Source: Halobacterium jilantaiense (GTDB lineage: Archaea > Halobacteriota > Halobacteria > Halobacteriales > Halobacteriaceae). From it: a DNA stretch of 64,000 nt. How positions within the stretch are numbered: the first letter of the stretch is position 1; the number at the start of each line of letters is the position of its first letter. Below the pieces are notes generated by a model. The model was not told the origin of the DNA. It did not search any database and worked only from the letters and a program-made list of their open reading frames with translations. The stretch spans positions 2,701,393-2,765,392 of the forward strand of contig NZ_FOJA01000001.1 in assembly GCF_900110535.1 (NCBI RefSeq), in the 5' to 3' direction. The position numbers were made by a program, and so were the translations under genes. Shown one piece after another: positions 1 through 7,266 of this stretch.

Positions 1-106
1 GGGCCACGAGCCGTCGACGATGACGCACCTCCAGTTCGCGGACAACGTCGCCGAGCACGCCGTGCTGGACGTCGCCGACTGGGTCCGGGGCGTCGCCGAC
101 ACCTGA
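1..106 (+). CDS. C-terminal end of an unidentified protein (partial)
   Basis: The window opens inside a reading frame that ends at TGA 104-106. It encodes the last 34 residues, finishing with ADWVRGVADT. The start lies outside the window. The fragment is acidic and alanine-rich, in keeping with haloarchaeal coding sequence, but too short to assign to a family. A short helical tail is all that can be said. Confidence 0.5.
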   Translation, partial: GHEPSTMTHLQFADNVAEHAVLDVADWVRGVADT

Positions 107-273
107 CTCCGACAGCCCCGACGCCCAGCGCCGGAGCGCCACGCCTCACGGGTGCGGTCTGACAGACCTAGTCTGTTCCACCACCGGACTTATGCTGACA
201 TCGCGGCAATTCACTGGCACGATGCCGAGTTACACACAGACTCCGGCCGCCGAGGATACCCGAAGCCGCAGCG

Positions 274-789
274 ATGCGGCTGGTCGAGAAATTCTCCGGC
301 TCGCCTGACCTGCGGGCGGAGCGCCGCGGCGACCGCGTCGTCGTCGCGCTCGACTGTGACGACGACGCCGACGAACTAGTCCTCTCGACGGACGACGCCG
401 AACAGCTACGCGACTCGCTGACCGACGCGCTGACGGCCCGCGAGTCGTTCGTGAACACGGCGGGCGTGCGCCGGCCCGACGGCAGCTACGTCGTCGAGCG
501 CCGGGGCGCGGACTCCGCCGGGAACCGCAAGGTCTTCGAGAGCTTCGACGCGCTCCGGCGGCGCTGCCGGCGGCTCCCCGAGACGTTCACCGCCGAAGAC
601 CTCTCTGCAACGGGGCTGACAGCCGGCCGCCGTCACATGGTGCTGTGGCACCTCGTCGAACACCCCGCGTTCCCGGTGGCGCTGGCGAGCCGGCAGCCGC
701 TGACCGCCGAGAAGACGGCCGGCGACGACGCGGGTCGAAGCACCCGGCAGGACGGGGAGAAGACGGCAACGGGGGTGGCCGAGCCGTAG
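274..789 (+). CDS. Conserved haloarchaeal protein of unknown function
   Basis: A 171-residue acidic soluble protein beginning MRLVEKFSGSPD. No membrane segment, signal peptide or metal-binding cysteine cluster is visible. The first 110 residues look folded, with alternating strands and helices and a region around YVVERRGADSAGN. The last 35 residues are polar and rich in Thr, Asp and Gly, so probably disordered. The ATG at 274 is the first plausible start. A weak TATA-like stretch lies near 187-193, so a leader of some length is possible. I do not recognise the family. The gene is followed at once by the DUF1028 gene, which may be co-transcribed. Confidence 0.7.
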   Translation: MRLVEKFSGSPDLRAERRGDRVVVALDCDDDADELVLSTDDAEQLRDSLTDALTARESFVNTAGVRRPDGSYVVERRGADSAGNRKVFESFDALRRRCRRLPETFTAEDLSATGLTAGRRHMVLWHLVEHPAFPVALASRQPLTAEKTAGDDAGRSTRQDGEKTATGVAEP

Positions 790-820
790 TCTTTTGCCCG
801 GCGCGGGCGACCGTCTCCGC

Positions 821-1732
821 ATGACGTTCTCCATCGTCGCGCGAGACCCCGAGACCGACGCGGTCGGCGTCGCCGTCCAGTCGAAGTTCGTGGCCGTCGG
901 GTCCGTCGTCCCGTTCGCGAGCGCGGACGCCGGCGCTATCGCCACGCAGAGCTTCGCGAACGTCGCCTACGGACCCGAAGGGCTCGACCTGCTCCGGGAG
1001 GGACACTCGGCCGAAGAGGTCGTCGAGGAACTGACGAGCGCGGACGACGAGGCCCCGCAGCGACAGGTCGGGATTGTCGGGCAGGACGGCTCCGTGGCGG
1101 CGTTCACGGGAGAGGAGTGCTTCGACCACGCGAGCGACCGGCAGGGCGACCACTACACCGTGCAGGGCAACATCCTGGAGAACCGGGAGACCGTGGACGC
1201 GATGGGCGACGCCTTCGAGGCGACCGACGGCGGGCTGCCCGAGAAGCTGCTGGCGGCGCTCCAGGCCGGCAACGAGGCGGGCGGCGACCAGCGCGGCGAG
1301 CAGGGCGCGGCTCTGTACGTCGCGAAGCCCGAGGGCGGCTACGACGGTGGGAACGACCGCTGGGTCGACGTGCGCGTCGACGACCACGAACACCCAATCG
1401 ACGAGCTCGAACGGGTGTTCCGCATCTACGACATCACGCTGCTCGAACGCGAGGACCCCGAGGAGTACCGCGAGCTCTCGGGAGAAACCGCCGAGTCCGT
1501 GCTCGCGACGCTGTCGGAGCTGGGGTTCTACGAGGACGAGCCGTCCGACGAGTTCGGCGAGGCCGAGCGCGAGGCGTTAGAGGAGTTCCGGGGGATGAAC
1601 AACTTCGAGAACCACGACCTCGACGCGCTCGAGGACGCGCTCGCTCGCGGCTGGAGCGACGCGGACGGCGACGGCGAGGATCGGGTCGTGAACGCCATCT
1701 GGCACGGCATCTCGCGGCTCGACCGGAAGTAG
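821..1732 (+). CDS. DUF1028 domain protein (Ntn-hydrolase-like fold)
   Basis: A 303-residue protein whose start MTFSIVARDPETDAVGVAVQ is the typical opening of DUF1028 proteins. The family adopts an Ntn-hydrolase-like fold, but its substrate is not firmly known. Residues 1 to about 200 form this domain, with conserved VQSKFVAVGS and FANVAYGPEGL segments. The C-terminal 100 residues carry a helical region that resembles the peptidoglycan-binding-like extension of longer family members. I chose ATG 821 because the family motif starts there; an in-frame ATG at 794 would add nine residues unlike the family. Confidence 0.85.
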   Translation: MTFSIVARDPETDAVGVAVQSKFVAVGSVVPFASADAGAIATQSFANVAYGPEGLDLLREGHSAEEVVEELTSADDEAPQRQVGIVGQDGSVAAFTGEECFDHASDRQGDHYTVQGNILENRETVDAMGDAFEATDGGLPEKLLAALQAGNEAGGDQRGEQGAALYVAKPEGGYDGGNDRWVDVRVDDHEHPIDELERVFRIYDITLLEREDPEEYRELSGETAESVLATLSELGFYEDEPSDEFGEAEREALEEFRGMNNFENHDLDALEDALARGWSDADGDGEDRVVNAIWHGISRLDRK

Positions 1733-1776
1733 CCGGAGGGCGGCGTTTCTTACCGCTGGAGCGGGTAGCGTGAGGC

Positions 1777-1923
1777 ATGCGCGACGAGGAGGAGATACGG
1801 GAGCAGTACGAGTTTCTGGTCGAGGAACTGGACTCCGAAGACATGAACCACGAGGGCGTCAGGCAGATGTTCACGTACTACCGGCGGGCGCTGGGCTGGG
1901 TGCTCGAAGAAGAGCACATGTAG
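1777..1923 (+). CDS. Small acidic haloarchaeal protein (48 aa)
   Basis: A short frame beginning MRDEEEIREQYEFLVEEL and ending EEEHM. It is very acidic and predicted helical, with a Tyr/Arg-rich centre (MFTYYRRALGW). ATG 1777 lies 44 bases after the DUF1028 stop. Amino-acid use fits a real haloarchaeal protein. Function unknown; it could be a small regulatory or partner protein, and co-transcription with the DUF1028 gene is possible. Confidence 0.6.
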   Translation: MRDEEEIREQYEFLVEELDSEDMNHEGVRQMFTYYRRALGWVLEEEHM

Positions 1924-1978
1924 CGGCAGCTCTTTCGCTGGGAGATAGATTTATTACGTTGCCCCGTCTTGACTCAGG

Positions 1979-2052
1979 TGACGCTTCGCTTGGAGGGCCG
2001 AAGCGTCAGCGGGGACCAATTCAGGGCGGCTGCGGGGCCGGAGTTTCCGGCC
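1979..2052. other. Two stem-loops in a 230-base gap; candidate structured RNA or terminator
   Basis: Between genes at 1923 and 2154 there are two perfect inverted repeats. TGACGCTTCG (1979-1988) pairs with CGAAGCGTCA (1999-2008) across a 10-base loop. GGCCGG (2036-2041) pairs with CCGGCC (2047-2052) across 5 bases. A TATA-like TTTATTA lies at about 1950-1956 on the plus strand, some 25 bases before the first stem. The stretch could be a short non-coding RNA, or simply terminators between tail-to-tail genes. No open frame with haloarchaeal codon use is evident. Confidence 0.35.
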
Positions 2053-2153
2053 TCGCATCCTTTTCCGTTGCACTACGTTCGACAGCGGCCGCTGTGCGTC
2101 GATACCGGTGGTTCGTCAGTGAGCAGACAGCGGTGGGTCTGCGAGCCGTCGGG

Positions 2154-2435
2154 CTACGAGATGTCGAGGCCGGTGGCGTCGCTGCCGTCGGCGTCGCCCT
2201 CGTCCCACTCCAGTTCGAACTCGACGCTGTGTTCGTCGGGTCCGCTGCCCGTCTCCAGTTCGGCTTTCACCTCGAACGTGACAGAGGCCGGCGGGTCGAG
2301 GGTGAGGGAGTCGCCGCCCGCCGACAGCGTCAGCGGCTCGCCGGCGTCAAGTTTGTCGGCGACGGTGCGGAGGTAGTCGGCCACGTCGCTGCGGTCCTGG
2401 CGGAGTTCGCTCTCGAACAGCACTTCTTCTGGCAT
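2154..2435 (-). CDS. amphi-Trp domain protein
   Basis: A 93-residue protein starting MPEEVLFESELRQDRSDVA, the standard opening of amphi-Trp domain proteins. The middle part, LDAGEPLTLSAGGDSLTLDPP, followed by a beta-rich end (VTFEVKAELE) also fits. The family is small, widespread in haloarchaea and of unknown function. Its name comes from an amphipathic beta structure. I chose ATG 2435 because the family begins there; the open frame continues upstream to 2537 with unrelated residues. The acidic tail ends at Ser. Confidence 0.85.
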   Translation of the reverse strand: MPEEVLFESELRQDRSDVADYLRTVADKLDAGEPLTLSAGGDSLTLDPPASVTFEVKAELETGSGPDEHSVEFELEWDEGDADGSDATGLDIS

Positions 2436-2555
2436 ACACCACAGTACGAGGGAGTCACACATAAGCACGCTGGGCGGACATGTCACGTTCGCAGAATCGG
2501 TGTGGGCGGGCGCTCTGCCACGTTCCTGCCACCACACTTATGCTCGCCGGCACGT

Positions 2556-2563
2556 AATTTATA
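2556..2563 (+). promoter_or_regulatory. TATA box of the PadR-family gene
   Basis: AATTTATA lies about 20 bases before the ATG at 2579. That spacing predicts a transcript starting at or next to the start codon, as in many haloarchaeal leaderless mRNAs. Confidence 0.55.
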
Positions 2564-2578
2564 CCGAGTACGAGACAT

Positions 2579-2857
2579 ATGCACGACCTGACAGGCTTCC
2601 AGCGAGACCTGCTCTACGTCGTCGCCGGCCTCGACGACCCGCACGGACTCGCCATCAAGGAGGAACTCGAAGACTACTACGAGTCCGAAATCCACCACGG
2701 CCGGCTCTACCCGAACCTCGACACACTCGTCGACAAGGGCCTCGTCGACAAGGGCGAACTCGACCAGCGCACGAACTACTACACGCTCACCCGCCGCGGC
2801 ACCCGCGAACTGGAGGCGCGCCGCGACTGGGAGGCCCAGTACGCCGACCTGTCGTAG
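2579..2857 (+). CDS. PadR-family winged-helix transcriptional regulator
   Basis: A 92-residue protein with a PadR-type winged helix. It opens MHDLTGFQRDLLYVVAGL, then has a recognition region around HHGRLYPNLDTLVDKGLV and a wing ending YYTLTRRG. Such proteins bind DNA as dimers, and small ligands often tune them. It is short, lacking the long C-terminal helical domain of larger PadR proteins, as is usual in haloarchaea. The next gene starts one base after this stop, so the two are probably co-transcribed, and the small membrane zinc-ribbon protein may be a functional partner. The ligand and target are unknown. Confidence 0.9.
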   Translation: MHDLTGFQRDLLYVVAGLDDPHGLAIKEELEDYYESEIHHGRLYPNLDTLVDKGLVDKGELDQRTNYYTLTRRGTRELEARRDWEAQYADLS

Positions 2858-2858
2858 G

Positions 2859-3110
2859 ATGGTGTCCTCGCGGCTCGCGACGGCCGCTGCCGGCGTCGTC
2901 GTCAGCCTCGCCGTCAGCGCCGTGCTCTGGTGGTACTTCGACGTCGCGCTGTTCTTGCTCGCGGTCCCGTTCGTCCCGTTCCTCTTCAGGAGTCGCGGCG
3001 GGGACGACGACCGGCCGTCTGTTCGCTCGTGCCCCGAGTGCGGCTTCCGGACCCGGAACCCGTCGTTCGAGCACTGCCCGCGGGACGGCACGCGGCTGCG
3101 GGAGAACTGA
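2859..3110 (+). CDS. Membrane-anchored zinc-ribbon protein (83 aa)
   Basis: Residues about 4-26 and 28-43 form two adjacent hydrophobic helices (VVVSLAVSAVLWWYF and FLLAVPFVPFLF). A cytoplasmic tail follows with CPECGF...HCPRDGT, a compact CxxC/HC zinc-ribbon-like motif. The gene follows the PadR gene with one base between them. Function unknown. Small membrane zinc-ribbon proteins of this kind are common in haloarchaea. Confidence 0.75.
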   Translation: MVSSRLATAAAGVVVSLAVSAVLWWYFDVALFLLAVPFVPFLFRSRGGDDDRPSVRSCPECGFRTRNPSFEHCPRDGTRLREN

Positions 3111-3120
3111 CGCCTCGCGG

Positions 3121-4371
3121 TCAGCGCGTCCCGGCTGAATCGTCGCCCGTCGCTCCGTCGGTCGTGTCTCCGGTGCCGTCGTCCACCGACGCGTCGCCGT
3201 CAGTCCGCTGGTCGTTCACGGTGTCTGCCTCCGCCGCTGCGGCCGAGTACGTGGGGTCGTCGCTCGGCGCGGCCGGCCCGTGGGTCTCCCCGTTCGGCAC
3301 CGGGTCGATCTCCACGCCGGCGACGAGTTCGGGCAGCACGAGCCGGGCGAAGTGGACGACCAGCACGAGCACCATGGGGCCGAGGAACAGGCCGTACCAG
3401 CCCCAGAGGAGCGGCCCGAACACGTACGCGAGAATCACGAGCCCGAGGTGGAGGTCCCGTCCGGAGACGTACGGCCGCACCACGAGGTCCGGGATGAAGT
3501 CCACGACGACCGCGGCGACGGCGACGAACACGACGACGAACAGGAAGCCGGCGTCGCCCTGAAACGACGAGAACGCCAGCCAGCCCGCCAGCGGTATCCA
3601 GACGAGTTTGATGCCGACGACGGGGATGAGGCTCGCGGCACCCGTCAGCATCCCCAGCAGCGTCGGGTACGGGATACCGACGCCGGCCGGCGAGACGGCG
3701 TTCAGGGCGTTGTAGGAGACGGCGGCGACGACGCCCGTGATGAACGCGAAGACGATGTTCCCGAAGAAGATGTTCGAGAAGTCGCGGTCGACGGCGTCCG
3801 TGTACGCGGCCAGAACGCCGTCGTCGTCCGCGAACCGGCGGCGGAACCAGTCCGCGAGCCGGTGGTCGTCCCGCAGCAGGTAGAACGCGATGGTGATGAC
3901 GGCGAACAGGTGGATGAACGCCGTCGTGAGGAGGCCGAGGTAGCCGGCGGCGTTCTCGGCGATGGTGCTGAGCGCGGACTGCACGGACGGCTGATCAAGC
4001 AGTGACTGGGGGTCCTCGACCGCCTGGGAGACGTCGAGGTACGGCGCGAGCAGCGCCTCGAGCTGGCCGAGGTCAGCGCCCTGCGCGTCCAGGACGGCGT
4101 TCAGCTCCTGGAGGCCGACGGCCGTCGTGTAGGCCACGAGGAGGATGGCCGGCAGCGCGAGGATGACCAGCGAGACGATTGCGGCGACCGACGACGGGCC
4201 CAGGCGGCCCTTCAGTCGGCGGTACACCGGGCGGGTAGCGTAGTAGAGGAAGAACCCTAGGACGAACGTCCCCACGAACGTGTAGACGACGAACGCGAGG
4301 ACGGCTGCGAGGACGGCGGCAGCCACCCACCAAGTGGCGCGCCCGCGGTCGAGGTCGTCGAAGCGTGCCAT
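3121..4371 (-). CDS. AI-2E-family transporter (PerM/YdiK-type membrane protein)
   Basis: A 416-residue integral membrane protein with about eight hydrophobic segments. The long soluble stretch between TM3 and TM4 (roughly residues 80-140, with QGADLGQLEALLAPYLD) is typical of the AI-2E/PerM family, as is the late motif PYVSGRDLHLGLVILAYVFG. Bacterial members export autoinducer-2 or exchange sodium and protons. The archaeal substrate is unknown. The last 60 residues are a Thr/Asp/Gly-rich disordered tail. The start ATG at 4371 gives MARFDDLDRGRATWW directly before TM1. The gene is divergent from the MgtC/DUF4010 gene. Confidence 0.9.
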   Translation of the reverse strand: MARFDDLDRGRATWWVAAAVLAAVLAFVVYTFVGTFVLGFFLYYATRPVYRRLKGRLGPSSVAAIVSLVILALPAILLVAYTTAVGLQELNAVLDAQGADLGQLEALLAPYLDVSQAVEDPQSLLDQPSVQSALSTIAENAAGYLGLLTTAFIHLFAVITIAFYLLRDDHRLADWFRRRFADDDGVLAAYTDAVDRDFSNIFFGNIVFAFITGVVAAVSYNALNAVSPAGVGIPYPTLLGMLTGAASLIPVVGIKLVWIPLAGWLAFSSFQGDAGFLFVVVFVAVAAVVVDFIPDLVVRPYVSGRDLHLGLVILAYVFGPLLWGWYGLFLGPMVLVLVVHFARLVLPELVAGVEIDPVPNGETHGPAAPSDDPTYSAAAAEADTVNDQRTDGDASVDDGTGDTTDGATGDDSAGTR

Positions 4372-4480
4372 TCACTCGGACGACGGCACCCCGACGCAAA
4401 AATACTCGCCCGCGTCCGGCGCGGTAGGCGGCGGCTATCGAAGTGGCGACGGGTCGTGGACGTACTCGGCCGCCCAAGCG

Positions 4481-4490
4481 TTTATATATA
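4481..4490 (+). promoter_or_regulatory. TATA box (TTTATATATA) before the MgtC/DUF4010 gene
   Basis: A strong TATA sequence only 6-15 bases before ATG 4496. Usual archaeal spacing would put the transcript start near 4510, so the GTG at 4511 or 4523 may be the true leaderless start. It sits in the short space between divergent genes. Confidence 0.6.
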
Positions 4491-4495
4491 TCACT

Positions 4496-5815
4496 ATGTA
4501 CGTCTCGGGAGTGGGCCCGACAGTGGAGACGTTGACCGCCGCGCCGCTCGACAGCCAGGTCGTCCGCATCGCCGTCGCCGTCGCGCTCGGGCTGTTCCTC
4601 GGGCTGGAGCGCGAGTGGTCACAGAAGGCCGCCGGCATCCGGACGTTCGCGCTCGTGAGCGTCCTCGGCACCATCTTCACAATGGTGGACACGGAGCGCT
4701 GCACGGAGGCGGCCGGCGCGTGCTCGCCCATCCTCTCCGGCATGGGGTCGCTGTTCGTCATCGTGCTCGCGGGCGTCCTGATGTTCTCGGGGATGCGCGA
4801 GGACGACGAGAGCCTCCACCTCACGACGGCCGTCAGCATGGTGGTCGCGTACGGCGTCGGCGTGCTCGTCGCGCTCGGTGCCGTGCTGCCTGCGACCGTC
4901 GTCGCCGTGACGAGCTCCATCCTGCTCGTGTTCAAGCGAGAACTCCACGACTTCGCGTGGGGGCTGTCCCGCCAGGAACTGCGCTCGACGACGGAGTTCG
5001 CCATCCTCGCGTTCGTCGTCTATCCGGTGTTGCCGGCGGGGTCGGTCACGCTCGGGTCCGGCACGTGGGCGGTCGAAGTCGAGCCCCGCGTCGTCTGGCT
5101 GATGGTGGTGTTCGTCGCCGGCATCGGCATCGTGAACTACGTCGTCGTGCAGACGTACGGCGGCCGCGGCATCGCCGTCACGGGCTTCTTCGGCGGGCTG
5201 GCGTCCTCGACGGCGGTCGTCGGGACGATGCTCGACCACGTCGACGAGCGCTCGGACGCCACCGCCTACGCCGTCGCGGGCGTGCTGCTGGCGAACGCCG
5301 CGATGGCGCTCCGGAACCTCCTCATCGTCGTCGTGTTCACGCTGTCGGCCGGCGTGCTGCTTGAGGGCACCATCCCCCTGCTGACCATCGTCGTCGGGAG
5401 CGTCGCGGTCGCCGGGCTGACTGCGGACTGGACGAAAGACGTCGAGATGGACCTCGAGAGCCCGTTCTCGATGCGGAACGCGCTCGGCTTCGGCGCGATG
5501 TTCCTCGTCGTCGTGGTCGCGGGCGGGCTCGCGGAGACCCAGTTCGGGTCCGCCGGCCTGTTCGTCACGGCGGTCGTCTCCGGGCTGGTGTCGAGCGCGG
5601 GCGCGACGACGTCCGCAGTCGTCCTCTACCGGACGGGCGCGATATCTGCGGGCGCGGCGACCATCGCCGTGCTACTGGCCACCGCTAGCTCCATCGGCGT
5701 GAAGGTGGCGCTGTCGGGGACCAGCCCGAACCGGTCGTTCGCCGTCCGCGTCGCCGGCTACAGTGCTGGACTGCTGGCTGCGGGCGCAGTCACGGCAGTC
5801 GCCGTCGCGTTGTAA
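4496..5815 (+). CDS. MgtC/SapB-family and DUF4010 membrane protein
   Basis: A polytopic membrane protein of 439 residues if ATG 4496 is used. The N-terminal third has the MgtC/SapB signature GLFLGLEREWSQKAAGIRTF. The C-terminal two-thirds form a DUF4010 domain with repeated hydrophobic helices (FFGGLASSTAVVGTM, SGLVSSAGATTSAVVLY). MgtC-type proteins are linked to magnesium homeostasis and to control of membrane ATPases; the substrate of this fused form is unknown. The strong TATA box argues that translation may begin at GTG 4511 or 4523, which would remove 5 or 9 residues and leave all domains intact. Confidence 0.85.
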   Translation: MYVSGVGPTVETLTAAPLDSQVVRIAVAVALGLFLGLEREWSQKAAGIRTFALVSVLGTIFTMVDTERCTEAAGACSPILSGMGSLFVIVLAGVLMFSGMREDDESLHLTTAVSMVVAYGVGVLVALGAVLPATVVAVTSSILLVFKRELHDFAWGLSRQELRSTTEFAILAFVVYPVLPAGSVTLGSGTWAVEVEPRVVWLMVVFVAGIGIVNYVVVQTYGGRGIAVTGFFGGLASSTAVVGTMLDHVDERSDATAYAVAGVLLANAAMALRNLLIVVVFTLSAGVLLEGTIPLLTIVVGSVAVAGLTADWTKDVEMDLESPFSMRNALGFGAMFLVVVVAGGLAETQFGSAGLFVTAVVSGLVSSAGATTSAVVLYRTGAISAGAATIAVLLATASSIGVKVALSGTSPNRSFAVRVAGYSAGLLAAGAVTAVAVAL

Positions 5816-5870
5816 TACTTGCACCGACCGGAACGAACGACTTTTACTGGGGGCGGTGCCAACTCCCTGC

Positions 5871-7247
5871 ATGGACCGGGAAACCGCCGAGCCGAACGTC
5901 CGGAGCATGCCGGGGGAGAAGGCCGAGCAGTGGGCGAGCCACCACCACGAGCACGCCGCACCCTCCACGTACGTCTACGAGTTCGTCTGGGACATCACCG
6001 AGGACGCCATCGGCCCGTTCTGCACGGACGTCGACGGCAACGTCCTCATGGACTTCACGAGCCACGTCGCCGCGGCACCGTTCGGGTACAACAACCCGAA
6101 AATCATGGACCGCCTCGAGAAGTTCGACCTCGTCGACCCGCTGAAGATTGCGGGCCAGGACTTCTACGCGAGCGGCGGCGGCAGCCCGGAGGACCCCGAC
6201 ACGCCGACGTCCACGCAGCTACTCGACCGGCTCACGGACATCACCGAGCACTACGACCTCGACACCGTCTTCCTCTCGAACACGGGCGCTGAGGCCGTCG
6301 AGAACGCCATCAAAATCTGTTACGCGAACGGCGGCCACCGTGCGTTCACGTTCGACGGCGCGTTCCACGGCCGCACCCTCGGCGCGCTCTCCCTGAACCG
6401 CTCGAAGAGGGTTCACCGCAAGGGCTACCCCGAACTCGGCGGCGTCGTCTCCGTACCGTACTGCGCCTGTGACGGCGAATGCACGTGTGGCTGGAAGACC
6501 AACGGCCCCGGCGGGAACGTCATCGCGGACAAACTCCACCCGAAGCGCGGCGTCGTCGACCCCGAGGAGGTCGCCTACCTCATCATGGAGCCCCAGCAGG
6601 GCGAGGGCGGCTACCGCGTCCCCAACGAGTCGTTCACCGAGGACATCGTCGACCTCCAGCACGAGTACGACCTCAAAGTCATTAGCGACGAGATTCAGGC
6701 CGGACTCGGCCGCACCGGCGAACTCTGGGGCATCGACCACACGCCCATCGAGCCGGACGTCATCACGTCCGCGAAGGGCCTGCGAGTCGGCGCTACCATC
6801 GCCAACGAGGACCTCTTCCCGAGCGAGACCGGCCGGCTGTCCTCGACGTGGGGAGCAGGTGACATCGTCGCCGCCGCGCAGGGGGTCGCCACCATCGACG
6901 CCATCACGAGCGACGGCGTCCTCGACAACGTCGAGGCGCGCGGTCAGCAGGTCAACGACATCCTCCACGACGCCGACCCGGACTTCGTCGAGGACGTCCG
7001 CGGCCGCGGCCTGATGCTCGCCGTCGAGTTCGACACGAAGGAGCGCCGCGAGGCCGTCGTCCACGCGTGTCTCGAACGCGGGCTGCTCGTCCTCGGCTGC
7101 GGCTACAAGACCGTCCGGCTGCTCCCGCCGCTGGACGTCACCGAGCGCGAAATCGACCTCGCGCTCGACATCTTCCTCGAAGCCCTCGACGACCCCGAGG
7201 TCCGCCACGCCGGCACCTCGAAGGTCGACGCCGAGAACCCCGCGTAA
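5871..7247 (+). CDS. Class III PLP-dependent aminotransferase
   Basis: A 458-residue fold-type I aminotransferase. The pyridine-ring-binding aspartate is in LKVISDEIQAGLGRTG, and the cofactor lysine is in PDVITSAKGLRVGA. An N-terminal SHVAAAPFGYNNP segment and the conserved NTGAEAVENAIK glycine loop also fit the class. Members convert 4-aminobutyrate, ornithine, acetylornithine or related omega-amino acids using 2-oxoglutarate or pyruvate. The substrate here cannot be fixed from sequence. An unusual cysteine cluster, YCACDGECTCGW, lies about 190-205 residues in. ATG 5871 was chosen because a TTTTACT element 25-30 bases upstream fits a leaderless transcript; the open frame continues upstream into the previous gene. 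Confidence 0.9.
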   Translation: MDRETAEPNVRSMPGEKAEQWASHHHEHAAPSTYVYEFVWDITEDAIGPFCTDVDGNVLMDFTSHVAAAPFGYNNPKIMDRLEKFDLVDPLKIAGQDFYASGGGSPEDPDTPTSTQLLDRLTDITEHYDLDTVFLSNTGAEAVENAIKICYANGGHRAFTFDGAFHGRTLGALSLNRSKRVHRKGYPELGGVVSVPYCACDGECTCGWKTNGPGGNVIADKLHPKRGVVDPEEVAYLIMEPQQGEGGYRVPNESFTEDIVDLQHEYDLKVISDEIQAGLGRTGELWGIDHTPIEPDVITSAKGLRVGATIANEDLFPSETGRLSSTWGAGDIVAAAQGVATIDAITSDGVLDNVEARGQQVNDILHDADPDFVEDVRGRGLMLAVEFDTKERREAVVHACLERGLLVLGCGYKTVRLLPPLDVTEREIDLALDIFLEALDDPEVRHAGTSKVDAENPA

Positions 7248-7266
7248 AAACGAGCGTTTCAGCCGG

